The notes under the pieces were generated by a model. It did not search any database. It saw only the letters and a list, made by a program, of their open reading frames with translations, and was not told the DNA's origin. From the NCBI GenBank assembly GCA_003402705.1, contig QQNF01000047.1:1-32116 (forward strand): a DNA stretch of 32,116 nt. Reading direction: 5' to 3'. The stretch comes from Verrucomicrobiota bacterium (GTDB taxonomy: Bacteria > Verrucomicrobiota > Verrucomicrobiia > Verrucomicrobiales > V1-33). Of this stretch, positions 1 through 8,578 are shown one piece after another (position 1 is the first letter of the stretch; each line of letters begins with the position of its first letter). The translations under genes were made by a program, and so were the position numbers.

Positions 1-244
1 ACCCGACTGTGATCGTTTCCGTCACAACCAGGTCATTCAGCCGCGCTGATCGCATTGTTTCGTGCGACCCCTCTCAATACCACACCCTCCCCCCCGCGCA
101 ACTCTTTTCTCCCTCTTTTTTGCTTTTTCTCCCGCCAGCCCCCCGATCCCACCGACTCAAGGCCCCAAGGGGAGGTTTTGATGGCCGAATCATCGACCAG
201 ACCGATAGTGGCAGCGGCTGCCCGGGAATCGCAGCCGTGTTGCT
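1..244. other. Left contig edge and leader region of the antiporter gene
   Basis: No gene is supported here. The stretch is C/T-rich and ends with a strong Shine-Dalgarno-like purine run (aaggggagg, about 169-177) placed correctly for an ATG at 181. That ATG opens a 35-codon frame that stops at 288 and overlaps the antiporter start in another frame. The left half may hold the antiporter promoter, but I see no convincing -35/-10 pair. Confidence 0.4.
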
Positions 245-288
245 ATGGAACTTACCCTCAGGTCCTCTGCGGTCATCGCTGCCGGTGA
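181..288 (+). CDS. Possible 35-aa leader peptide overlapping the antiporter start
   Basis: This short frame starts with ATG, has one of the best ribosome-binding sites on the plus strand of the window (aaggggagg, about 4-5 bases before the ATG), and encodes MAESSTRPIVAAAARESQPC followed by a Cys-rich end. It terminates inside the first codons of the antiporter gene, so its translation could be coupled to antiporter translation. No homology is recognised. The alternative is that the purine run is chance, or that a sequencing frameshift hides a longer antiporter N terminus. The mature family normally starts close to the first membrane helix, which argues against a lost extension. Confidence 0.25.
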   Translation: MAESSTRPIVAAAARESQPCCYGTYPQVLCGHRCR

Positions 289-1975
289 CGGCGGCCAATT
301 CATGCCTTTGCTGGCGCTGACTCTGCTCGCCACAGTGCTGCTGACTCTGCTACTGCGCCGTTTCCGCCTTCCTGCCCTGCCGGGGTATTTCCTCTGCGGC
401 TTCCTGCTCGCCCGGTTGAGCCCGATCCCCATGGGCGAAGGTACGGAAGCAGCCGAACTGCTCGGCGAGATGGCCGATGTCGGCATCCTCCTGCTCATGT
501 TCACGGTCGGAGCCGAATGCTCGAAACACGAATTGCAGCAATTGAGGAAACGCGGCCTCGGCGCTGGTCTATGGCAGGTGGTCCTGACCGGCGGTCTGGT
601 CGCTGCCGTCGCGCTGACTTGCGGGTTGTCCGCCGGGTCCGCCGTGACCGCTGGCATGGCCGCAGCGCTCTCCTCCACTGCGGTCGGCGTTCGCCTCTTT
701 GACGACACAGGCATCCCGGATCATCCTGGAGCCAAGCTGACCCTCGGCATCGCTCTGGTCCAGGATATCCTCGTCATCATCTTCCTGTTGCTGCTCCAGA
801 GCGCTCCGGATGGGGGCAGCGCTGCCGCGCGCTGGGGCGGGCTCGCACTCAAGGCTCTCCTCTTCATCGGATGCGCAGCCCTCCTGAGCCGCATCGCCGT
901 GCCCGCGCTCCTGCGCGCGGTCAGCAAAACCCGCTCGCGCGAGCTGTTTACCCTCGCCGTCCTCGCACTGTGTGCCGGAGTCGCCGCGCTCGGGGACACC
1001 CTCGGCCTCGGATTGAATCTCGGGGCCTTTGCTGCCGGAGTCACTGTGAGCGGCTCATTGTATAGTCACCGGATCCTCGCCGATGCCGCTCCGTTCCGGG
1101 ACTTCTTCCTAACCGTCTTCTTCCTTTCGCTCGGTGCCCTCGTCAACCTCCCGGTGTTGGCTGCGCACTGGCCGCTCATCCTCGGCGCAACCGTCCTTTC
1201 CCTTACTGCAAAACCCTTGCTGACCGCCTTGGGCGCTCGCCTTTCCGGATCTCCCAAAGCCGCCGGAACCGCCGCCGCGCTCGCCCTCGCCGGATGCGGC
1301 GAGTTCTCTGTGGTCCTCTGCCGCGAGGCCGCAGAGCGGGGTTTGCTGAGCGCGGGGTTCGCAAACGGCGTACTGGCCGTCACCGCCCTGTCCCTGACCG
1401 TCTCCCCGTTCCTCATGAAATCCGCCGCAGCGCGCGGCTGGTTCCAGGAGGCCATGCGGCAGCGTTCCGCCTCTCAAAAAGGACCCGCCAAGCCGTCCGC
1501 AGCCGCCGCCGCAAAACGAATCCGCGCCATCACCGACCACGCCATCCTCTGCGGCTACGGAACCGTCGGACAGATACTGCATCGCGGCCTTCAGCGGCTC
1601 GGCATTCCCGTCATCATCATCGAACTGAATGCCGAAACCGTCGCCCAGCTCCTCGGAGAAGGTCACGCCGTCCTCTTCGCAGACATCGCCCAGGCGGATA
1701 CCCTCGAACTCGCAGGCATCAGCCGCGCTCGCCTCCTCGTCGTCACCTTCCCCCAGGCGGAAATCGCCAGAACCGTCATCACTCAGGCCCGGGAACGCAA
1801 CCCGGACGCCGTCCTCCTGTGCCGGGCCCGCTTTCCAGACGAAGCAGAAATGCTCCGCAGGGTCGCCCCAGGCGGCGTCGTGCACGACGAATTCGAAGCC
1901 GGCTCCCGGATGCTCCGCATGTGTTCCCGCGCCTTCGCCGGCTCGTCCGATGCCGATAGCACCGAACGCCAGTAA
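245..1975 (+). CDS. CPA2-family monovalent cation:proton antiporter with TrkA-N domain
   Basis: This is a 576-residue inner-membrane protein of the KefB/KefC/YbaL-like CPA2 group, which exchanges K+ or Na+ for protons. Residues of about 20-395 form a run of hydrophobic helices typical of the Na+/H+ exchanger domain. After a Lys/Ala-rich linker, residues of about 431-545 form a cytoplasmic Rossmann-type TrkA-N (RCK-N) domain with the nucleotide-binding motif GYGTVG and a family-typical end (VVHDEFEAGSRML). The start is uncertain: ATG 302 (MPLLALTLL) sits just before helix 1 and fits the family better, while 245 gives a 19-residue extension. Neither has a clear ribosome-binding site. It ends 2 bases before the convergent lipoprotein gene. 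The 5' half uses CTG, GGT and other codons unlike the C-ending codons of other plus-strand genes here. The transported ion cannot be told from sequence. Confidence 0.9.
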   Translation: MELTLRSSAVIAAGDGGQFMPLLALTLLATVLLTLLLRRFRLPALPGYFLCGFLLARLSPIPMGEGTEAAELLGEMADVGILLLMFTVGAECSKHELQQLRKRGLGAGLWQVVLTGGLVAAVALTCGLSAGSAVTAGMAAALSSTAVGVRLFDDTGIPDHPGAKLTLGIALVQDILVIIFLLLLQSAPDGGSAAARWGGLALKALLFIGCAALLSRIAVPALLRAVSKTRSRELFTLAVLALCAGVAALGDTLGLGLNLGAFAAGVTVSGSLYSHRILADAAPFRDFFLTVFFLSLGALVNLPVLAAHWPLILGATVLSLTAKPLLTALGARLSGSPKAAGTAAALALAGCGEFSVVLCREAAERGLLSAGFANGVLAVTALSLTVSPFLMKSAAARGWFQEAMRQRSASQKGPAKPSAAAAAKRIRAITDHAILCGYGTVGQILHRGLQRLGIPVIIIELNAETVAQLLGEGHAVLFADIAQADTLELAGISRARLLVVTFPQAEIARTVITQARERNPDAVLLCRARFPDEAEMLRRVAPGGVVHDEFEAGSRMLRMCSRAFAGSSDADSTERQ

Positions 1976-1977
1976 GC

Positions 1978-2664
1978 TCACTCGCCAAGCGGCAGATCGG
2001 GAATCCCATGCCGGGCGGCCGCCTCCTTCAATCCCTTGACCGCTGCCGCCATCTTCGCGTTCAACGACTCGAAGGCCGCCTTGTTGGCAGTCTCCCATTC
2101 CGCAAGTGCCGCTCCCTCCGCCTTCGGCATCGTCGCCAGCAGCTTCTGCACTTCGATCAGCGTGTTCTGGTACTCACCAAAACCCGATTTCAAATCCTCA
2201 GGGAGCCCGTCAGTCGGAATCGCCTTCAGATTCGCCATGATATCCTTCATCACCGAATCCGTGTTCTTAAGATCCCCCGCGGCACCATCCTTCGTAGCAA
2301 GCCATTCGTGGAAACCAGCAAGCCGCGTGCGGAAACTCTCAACCGCAGCACTCCCTTTGCCTCGCGCCACAGCCGCGATCGCAGCCGCCTTCTCCGCAGC
2401 AGCAGCACGCAGATCGACCGCCTTCACCGACGCCTCAGCTTTCAGCTCGCGGGACTTCTCGATCGCCGCCGCCGCCACCGCCTTCGTCTTGTCCACCGCC
2501 ACCGCTCCCACCTCTTTCGCTTTCGTCACCACCTGTCCCGCCTCCTCTCGCGCCGCCGCCTTGGCCGCAGTCGCCGCCTCTGCCGCTTTGGCTTGCGCCT
2601 CCCTCGCCTTGTCATTGTCACAGGCAACAAGAAACAGAATGGCGGCAAGTGGTAGCGTCTTCAT
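1978..2664 (-). CDS. Ala-rich coiled-coil lipoprotein, unknown function
   Basis: This 228-residue protein starts with a lipoprotein signal peptide (MKTLPLAAILFLVAC). The lipobox is LVAC, with Cys15 as the predicted lipidated residue, followed by Asp-Asn-Asp. Residues of about 17-105 are almost all Ala, Lys, Glu, Val and Arg in a repeating amphipathic pattern (for example AKAAEAATAAKAAAREE), expected to be a long helix resembling apolipoprotein or LEA-type repeats. Residues of about 110-228 are a more ordinary helical domain with several Trp residues. Asp at +2 would in Enterobacteria favour inner-membrane retention, but that rule may not hold here. No enzyme motif is visible. It is convergent with the antiporter gene and followed upstream by a separate minus-strand cupin gene. 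No specific family is recognised. Confidence 0.8.
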   Translation of the reverse strand: MKTLPLAAILFLVACDNDKAREAQAKAAEAATAAKAAAREEAGQVVTKAKEVGAVAVDKTKAVAAAAIEKSRELKAEASVKAVDLRAAAAEKAAAIAAVARGKGSAAVESFRTRLAGFHEWLATKDGAAGDLKNTDSVMKDIMANLKAIPTDGLPEDLKSGFGEYQNTLIEVQKLLATMPKAEGAALAEWETANKAAFESLNAKMAAAVKGLKEAAARHGIPDLPLGE

Positions 2665-2734
2665 GGCATGCAGGTCTATCGGTTAATGACTCCCCACGCT
2701 CTCACGCCTCCGCCCGCAGAGCAATCGGCGAATC

Positions 2735-3472
2735 TCAAGCATCATCCAGATACTCCTGCCATACCGCTGGCAGCGGAGCCGCCTCCACACTGCTGGCAAT
2801 CCGTCCTTCGTTCGCCGGCACGAACGTCGTGCTCGTCCCGTAAACCATCAGCAGGTCCTGACTGCTCGCCGAACGCAACGCGTGCGCCACCCCGGCGGGA
2901 ATCACCACCCCCGCATTGTTCGCCGACGGAAGGTCGTCACCCCACAGAATAAAACGCATCACCCTCCGCGGCAACCCAGGCCGCTCATCCACCAGAATCA
3001 TCTCCGCGATCCCCTGCAGAAAGAACATCGCGTCCCATTGCTCGCGCTCATAAGGCCGCAGCCCGAAATTCCCCGGCTCATCAATGAACAGTCGCCGGAA
3101 CCACGCCGCCGCATCGCTCCCTTCCGGTATCGCCGGTGGATGAATGTGAAATCCCTTCGCCGTCCCCGCAAACATCCGCGCCGCCGCCCACTGCCGCGGC
3201 CACATTCCAATCCGATGCAGCGCCCCATCCGTCTCACGCGCAAATTCCCCGAAAAACCCTCGGCTGTGCTGCGGATAAATCGTCCTCGGAAACACCACCA
3301 CCCCTGGAATCCACACATCCTCCAATCCCCCCGGCGCTCCGTCCACCGACACAATCTCTCGCGCTTCCACACCCGCTGTCCCTAACCGCTCCGCCAGCGG
3401 CGCTTTTCCATACTGCCGAGTTTCAAGGCGGGCCCGCGCCCCATCACTCAGTCCATTCCAAAGATCGCTCAT
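2735..3472 (-). CDS. RmlC-like cupin protein (dTDP-4-dehydrorhamnose 3,5-epimerase-related)
   Basis: This 245-residue cytoplasmic protein has the double-stranded beta-helix hallmarks of the RmlC-type sugar epimerases. There is a first His motif GFHIHPP (His109/His111), a central strand pair FFLQGIAEMILVDERPG near 150-166, and VVIPAGVAHALRS near 189-201 followed by LLMVYGTSTTFVPANEGR. In true RmlC the matching segments carry the catalytic His and the wall of the sugar-nucleotide pocket. The N-terminal 90 residues are longer than in standard RmlC (about 180 aa). No rhamnose-pathway neighbours (rmlA, B or D) are present, so the substrate is open; a related sugar epimerase or isomerase is equally possible. 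The start ATG has no obvious ribosome-binding site. Confidence 0.7.
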   Translation of the reverse strand: MSDLWNGLSDGARARLETRQYGKAPLAERLGTAGVEAREIVSVDGAPGGLEDVWIPGVVVFPRTIYPQHSRGFFGEFARETDGALHRIGMWPRQWAAARMFAGTAKGFHIHPPAIPEGSDAAAWFRRLFIDEPGNFGLRPYEREQWDAMFFLQGIAEMILVDERPGLPRRVMRFILWGDDLPSANNAGVVIPAGVAHALRSASSQDLLMVYGTSTTFVPANEGRIASSVEAAPLPAVWQEYLDDA

Positions 3473-3519
3473 GCCGCAAATCTCTGGAACCGCCCACCCG
3501 CTCCGTCAATCGGGCGCTC

Positions 3520-4374
3520 CTACCTCAACCGCAATCCATGCCGCTGCCAGAATCCCGTCAACTGCCGCACCGAACCGTTGAAAACACTCCGCTCCACCGG
3601 CCGGTCAAGATTCCCAAACCACGGACTGAACTGCCACCGCCCATGCTGGTAAACCTTCGGACGCGACGCCCCCCGCGCCCAGTCAACCCCGCCATACTGC
3701 CACATCGTCCAGCCGCTCCACAGCCGGTACTGCCCCACAAGTCCCTCCGGACTGCCAGGCGCAGGAAACACCGGCCCCGCTCCGCTCTCGTGGGAATACA
3801 GCGCCAGCCAGTACGGAGCCCGGCCCAATCGCGCACGGGTCGCCCGATCCGCCGCCCGGGTCTGCTGCTTCAGTTGCGTGCTGTTCTCAAGATACGCCAC
3901 CGGCACCACCCCCGTCCGCGCCTCCACCCGATCCATGAATCGCAGAATCGCCGACAACGTCAGGTCTCCGTCATAGTCGCCGCACAACAGCAACGACGGC
4001 GCATTCCACCGGCGGCTGCGCGCCAGCGCGATCGCCCGGTTCACAAACTGATCCGCTTGAACCACCGGATCCACATGCCGCTGCACCCGGTAATATAACC
4101 CCGGCAGCATCCCCGCACGATCCGCCGACTGAATAAACGCCGCGCACTTCGTGTCCAGATTCCCACCCTTGCCAGCCCGCGCAATCAGCCCCGCAGCCCC
4201 GTTGTCCCGCAGCGCCGTCACATCATTCTCCGAATAACTCCTCCCCTTCCTCTGCCGTTCCTTCGGATCATACGACGACACATTGATGATCTGCGGAAGC
4301 GCCGGCGGCGCTGCACTCACAACACGCCCCGTCACAAGGGTCACAACAAGCATCAGAAATTTCAGGCGGCACAT
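3520..4374 (-). CDS. Secreted GH25-like (lysozyme-fold) protein
   Basis: The 284-residue product starts with a signal peptide (MCRLKFLMLVVTLVTG, cleavage likely near VVSA-AP). The core follows the glycoside hydrolase family 25 layout: a first-strand motif INVSSYDP, a mid-region GLIARAGKGG followed by AGMLPGLYYRVQR, then SLLLCGDYDGDL where GH25 muramidases normally show the catalytic DxE, and a final strand MWQYGGVDW. GH25 enzymes cut peptidoglycan between MurNAc and GlcNAc. Here the expected DxE reads Asp-Tyr-Asp, so activity is uncertain. The start at 4374 was chosen because it puts the hydrophobic helix at the N terminus; ATG 4392 is an alternative and further upstream codons would overlap the preceding gene. 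It lies 49 bases downstream of the large PSD1 gene on the same strand, so co-transcription is possible. Confidence 0.7.
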   Translation of the reverse strand: MCRLKFLMLVVTLVTGRVVSAAPPALPQIINVSSYDPKERQRKGRSYSENDVTALRDNGAAGLIARAGKGGNLDTKCAAFIQSADRAGMLPGLYYRVQRHVDPVVQADQFVNRAIALARSRRWNAPSLLLCGDYDGDLTLSAILRFMDRVEARTGVVPVAYLENSTQLKQQTRAADRATRARLGRAPYWLALYSHESGAGPVFPAPGSPEGLVGQYRLWSGWTMWQYGGVDWARGASRPKVYQHGRWQFSPWFGNLDRPVERSVFNGSVRQLTGFWQRHGLRLR

Positions 4375-4423
4375 AGGAAATCCCAGCACCATCCCAGCCC
4401 CCATCCACCCTGTCAATCCCCCC

Positions 4424-7400
4424 TCAACGCAGATAAATGAACTCCTTCGCATTCAGCAACGCCAGCGCAAAGCTCGCCAGCGGATCCCCAGGCGGTGCCG
4501 GACGCTCCGCCGCCAACGCAATCTCCAGCGGCGCAATCACCGCATCAAACCTCGAATACCGCTCCAGCTCAGCAGGCGTCAGCGCCTCCAGCATCCGCTC
4601 GCGCGAAATGAACACTCCCTCAAGTCCCGCAGATCGTCCCACTTCCTCCGCCGATAACGCCCGGTCATACAACCGCGCCCGGTGAATACTCCCGCCCAGC
4701 AGCCGGTTGCCGTCCGGATTACCATGCCGGCATCCTAATTGAATCATCGACTGACCCGCCCCAAACACCACCGGCCCATTGCTCATATATGGCCGCCCGT
4801 ACGGCAATCCATCCCGGAACAACCGGATCGTCCCGTCCTCCGCCCACGTGATCGCCACATGCACCGATCGGCTCGCCGCATCCGTCTCAACAGGCCCATT
4901 CGCCGGCTTCGTGCGCGCAAAGACATTGCTCCCCGCCACCCACTGCCGCGGCTCCTGCTCCCCGAAAACCACCGCATCAAACGTCGTCCCCGTCAGATCC
5001 TGTACCGTGAAAACCCCGCCCCCCGCCTGCTCCAGCGTGCTCAGCGTCACCCACGCCTCCAGCGTCTTCGCCCGCAGCGTCACCCCTAACGGCCCCGTCG
5101 ACGCCCACGCATCCCGCCCATTCAACACCAGCGCCCCTTTCTCAATCCTCGCCCCTCCATGCAGCCGCAGCGGAATCGCCGACGCCTCCGTCTCAAAATC
5201 CCACTCCGCCATCGCCGCCGGAGCCGTATCCGCCGAAGGAACACCCGCCCGCAACCTCGCCACCACCGGCGCTACCATCGCCTCCTGCGCCGCCCTGGCC
5301 TCCGCCAGCTCCCGCCGCATCCGTTCCTCCTTCTCCGCTCTCACCCGCCCAGCCATCTCCGCCTCCGCCATCCACCGCAGGCTCCGCTCCACCTCCTCTT
5401 CCGATGCCACCCGCTGAAATCCTTCAACGTAAAACCGCCTGACCTGTTCCCCCCGATCCGCCGTCCCCCGCGCCACCCGCTCCGCCCACTCCCTCGCCCA
5501 TCCCTGCACCAGCGGCGCATTCATCAAGGTCAGCGCCTGCGCCGGAACATTCGTGCTGTCCCGCCGACCCCGCGTGCTGCTCGGAATCGGCGCATCAAAC
5601 ACCGTCAGAAACGGATCCGGCGCATTCCGGATCACCCTCACATAAACACTCCGCCGCGGCACGCTGCCCTCAACCCCCGGTCCACCACCAGGCTCCACCC
5701 TCCCCGTCATCGCCACCATCGCATCACGAATCGCTTCCGCCTCCAATCGCCGTAGCGTCCAGTGCGACAGCAGCGCATTGTCCGGATCCTTCGCCGCCGC
5801 CGCCGGCGACGCCGCAGACTGCGCCATGAACGCCTCCGACGTTACTAGCAATCTCAGCATCGCTTTGATCGATCCACCGTTGCGCAGAAACTCGCCAGCC
5901 AGCCAGTCCAGCAGTTCCGGATGACTCGGCAACTCGCCTAACTTTCCAAAATTGTCCGTCGTCGCCACCAGTCCGCGCCCGAACACATGGTGCCACAACC
6001 GGTTCACCACCACCCTCGCCGCCAGCGCACTGCCCGGCCCCGCAATCCGTTCCGCCAGCTCCAGCCGCCCGCTTCCCGCCGTCTCATACGGCCGCCCATC
6101 CAGCGCCGACAGAAACCCCCGCGGCACCGCCTCCCCGGGCTTCCGGAAATCCCCCCTCACATACAGCGGCCAGTCCGACGCGTCCGCTTCCACCACCCCC
6201 GGCACCCTAACCGGTGCCCGCACGCGGCCCTCAAGCTTCCCCATCTCCTCGCGCACCTTCGCCACGCCCCCCGGCTCGGGCACTAACAAGCCACTCTGTA
6301 TCGCAGCATTCAGAAACCCGGCCGTCTCATCATCCAGCCTCCCCGCCACCGCCGCCCGCAGCGCCTTCCCATACCGGCTTTCCAGTTCCCCCATCGATCC
6401 CGGCACCTCCCCGTCCAGCACCCCTAACAACGTCGCCGCCGGCTCGAACGGCACCGCCGCCGCATCCACCGGATAAAAAATCTCCGACACCCCGATCCAC
6501 GCCCGCTCCCCGCCTCCCGCCTCCACCGGATGATCAGGATTCGTCAGCAGCTCAATGTGCACCGTCTCCCCCTTCCAGTAATCAAGATCAAACGATACCC
6601 ATCGCATCTCGTCATGATCCAGCCCGCTCTTCGGATACACCAGCCCCGCCCGCGGATAATTCCGAATCACTAGCCGCACCGACGCATTCCGCCCGCTCGC
6701 TCGCACCCACACCCGCCCGCCACGGCTCTCAAACCGCTCGCTCTGAAACACCCCGCGGTGCAGTCTCGTCGCCGCATCCGAATACTCCCCCGCCACCCGG
6801 AACCGCAACGCCGGCTCGTCACCGCCAGCTCCCACCGCCACCAGCGGCTTCTCACCGCCCGCCTCCATCCCCGGCCCGGATCGATACACCTTCCCCGGCC
6901 CCCCCGCCGCCGCCGTCCACCGGAAATGCGCCCGCGCCTCCCCATGCGCCTGCCGCCGCTTCACATACTCATCCCGCAACCCCTGCAATCTCCCCCACTC
7001 CGCCGCCCTTCCTTCCTCTCCCGCCGCCCTCATCCGCAACAGCACCCCTAACGGCCCCAGCCCATCCCCTTCCACAGCCTTCGCCGCCGCATCGCTCCCA
7101 GGCACCCACCCCTCCAGCGCGCCCTCCGCAAAGCCCGCCTCGCCCCACTTCCCTATCACTTCTCTCATATACCTCCCTCGCAGCGCGATCATCTCATCCA
7201 CCAGCACCCGCTGCCCCGGATCCACCGCCGCATCCACCTGCCCCGGCCGCCCATTCGCAAACACCCCGAACATCGCATAGTAATCCTTCTGACTGATCGC
7301 ATCGAACTTGTGATCGTGACACCGCGCACAACTCACCGTCAGCCCCAGAAACGCCTTCGACACCACATCCACCTGGTTGTCCGTGAAATTCACAAACTCA

Positions 7401-8383
7401 TCCAGCGCATCCGTCGGCGTGAACCCATGAAACACCATCCGCAGATGCGCCGGACCCATCGCCGCCTCATTCAGCTTCCCGTCCGCACTGACCCGCGGCA
7501 CCAGCAGGTCGCCCGCCAGATGCTCCCTCACTAGCTGAAAATACGGCACGTCGGCATTCAGCGCCCGAATCAGATAATCCCGGTACTGCCACGCATGCGG
7601 AATCGCCGGGTCACCCTCGCTCCCGTGACTCTCCGCATACCGCAGCCAGTCCATCCAGTGCCGCGCCCACCGCTCCCCGAACGCCGGCGACGCCAGCAAC
7701 CCGTCCACCACTCGCCCCCACTCCCGCCTCTCCCCATCCGCTCCACCCCATCCCTCCACAAACCGCGCCGTCTCCTCCGGCGTCGGCGGCACCCCAGCCA
7801 GCACAAACCACGCCCGCCGAACCAGCGTCGCCGCATCCGCAATCCCCGCCATCTCCACCCCGCGCGCCGCCATCGCCTCCCGCAAAAACCGGTCCACCGG
7901 ATGCCTCACCCCAGCCACCTCCGGCGGTCCCACCTCCTTCAACGGCTGCCAGCACCACCACTCCCGCCGCAACCGGAACGCCGCCGCCCAGTCGCCTCCC
8001 TCCCCAACCGCAGGCCGATCCCGCGGATCAGGCGCTCCCGCCCGCACCCATTCCTTCAAATCCGCCACCGCCGCCGCCCCCAGCGGCTCCCCATCCTTCG
8101 GCATCTTCAACTCCGCATGCGTCCCCGACACCGCTCGCACCAGCAGACTTCCCTCAGCATCCCCAGGCACAATCGCCGGCCCGCTCTCCCCTCCCTTCAA
8201 CAACCCCTCCCGCCAATCCACCCGCAGCCCCCCCTTCTGCTTCCCAGCCCCATGACAATCATAACACGCCGACGCCAGCACCGGCCGCACCTTCGTCTCG
8301 AAAAATGCCGTCTGCTCCTCCGTCAGCTCAGCTCCAGCACCCATCACGGGCATCCACATCACAGCAATCAATATACGGCGCAT
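4424..8383 (-). CDS. Secreted PSD1/DUF1549/DUF1553 protein with C-terminal LamG domain
   Basis: This protein has 1319 residues. A signal peptide (MRRILIAVMWMPVMGAGA) is followed by a PSCyt1-type haem-binding module with CYDCH at 40-44, then DUF1549 (about 155-370) with a second CxxCH at 352-356 (CARCHDHKFD). A middle beta-rich segment holds many Trp/Arg residues. DUF1553 follows, from about residue 860 (RVVVNRLWHHVFGRGL; later STNVPAQALTLMNAPLV). A LamG/concanavalin-like domain (starting MAEWDFETE; later HVAITWAEDG and HRARLYDRAL) then lies before the typical final motif ALALLNAKEFIYLR. The family is abundant in Planctomycetes and Verrucomicrobia and is suspected to act in polysaccharide degradation or redox chemistry. 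Its DUF1501 partner, usually adjacent, is absent. Start ATG 8383 was chosen because it gives the signal peptide; the longer open frame to 9403 runs antisense through grpE. Confidence 0.9.
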   Translation of the reverse strand: MRRILIAVMWMPVMGAGAELTEEQTAFFETKVRPVLASACYDCHGAGKQKGGLRVDWREGLLKGGESGPAIVPGDAEGSLLVRAVSGTHAELKMPKDGEPLGAAAVADLKEWVRAGAPDPRDRPAVGEGGDWAAAFRLRREWWCWQPLKEVGPPEVAGVRHPVDRFLREAMAARGVEMAGIADAATLVRRAWFVLAGVPPTPEETARFVEGWGGADGERREWGRVVDGLLASPAFGERWARHWMDWLRYAESHGSEGDPAIPHAWQYRDYLIRALNADVPYFQLVREHLAGDLLVPRVSADGKLNEAAMGPAHLRMVFHGFTPTDALDEFVNFTDNQVDVVSKAFLGLTVSCARCHDHKFDAISQKDYYAMFGVFANGRPGQVDAAVDPGQRVLVDEMIALRGRYMREVIGKWGEAGFAEGALEGWVPGSDAAAKAVEGDGLGPLGVLLRMRAAGEEGRAAEWGRLQGLRDEYVKRRQAHGEARAHFRWTAAAGGPGKVYRSGPGMEAGGEKPLVAVGAGGDEPALRFRVAGEYSDAATRLHRGVFQSERFESRGGRVWVRASGRNASVRLVIRNYPRAGLVYPKSGLDHDEMRWVSFDLDYWKGETVHIELLTNPDHPVEAGGGERAWIGVSEIFYPVDAAAVPFEPAATLLGVLDGEVPGSMGELESRYGKALRAAVAGRLDDETAGFLNAAIQSGLLVPEPGGVAKVREEMGKLEGRVRAPVRVPGVVEADASDWPLYVRGDFRKPGEAVPRGFLSALDGRPYETAGSGRLELAERIAGPGSALAARVVVNRLWHHVFGRGLVATTDNFGKLGELPSHPELLDWLAGEFLRNGGSIKAMLRLLVTSEAFMAQSAASPAAAAKDPDNALLSHWTLRRLEAEAIRDAMVAMTGRVEPGGGPGVEGSVPRRSVYVRVIRNAPDPFLTVFDAPIPSSTRGRRDSTNVPAQALTLMNAPLVQGWAREWAERVARGTADRGEQVRRFYVEGFQRVASEEEVERSLRWMAEAEMAGRVRAEKEERMRRELAEARAAQEAMVAPVVARLRAGVPSADTAPAAMAEWDFETEASAIPLRLHGGARIEKGALVLNGRDAWASTGPLGVTLRAKTLEAWVTLSTLEQAGGGVFTVQDLTGTTFDAVVFGEQEPRQWVAGSNVFARTKPANGPVETDAASRSVHVAITWAEDGTIRLFRDGLPYGRPYMSNGPVVFGAGQSMIQLGCRHGNPDGNRLLGGSIHRARLYDRALSAEEVGRSAGLEGVFISRERMLEALTPAELERYSRFDAVIAPLEIALAAERPAPPGDPLASFALALLNAKEFIYLR

Positions 8384-8578
8384 CCCGCAAACCTGCCGCC
8401 ACACCGCCTTCCGGGCGAGCGCATTTTCACGTACCTCCCACTCTCGCCTCCCTCCATCCCCCCATCCTCGCGAAAACAGGTTGAGCCCCGCAAGCCCTGT
8501 CCTAAGGTCGCATTCCGCCGCGTCCACCCATCGACGCAGACGTACTCCAAGGCCCACAGCAACGACCAGATCAAGACC
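8384..8578. promoter_or_regulatory. Divergent intergenic region between the PSD1 gene and grpE
   Basis: These 195 bases separate two divergent genes and should carry both promoters. The best plus-strand candidate for grpE is TTGAGC near 8482-8487 with TAAGGT 16 bases later, a weak match to a sigma70-type promoter. I looked for a CIRCE-type inverted repeat (TTAGCACTC and its complement) and a heat-shock sigma motif and saw neither. No ORF here looks real. Confidence 0.3.

Noticed and set aside
6214..7296. 360-aa Pro/Ser-rich plus-strand frame and similar ones at 19387-20781 and 20785-21963
   Set aside because: All are antisense to large secreted-protein genes and reflect the C-rich strand rather than coding.
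8384..8578. CIRCE element or heat-shock sigma promoter for grpE-dnaJ
   Set aside because: No TTAGCACTC-type inverted repeat or convincing heat-shock promoter motif was found.
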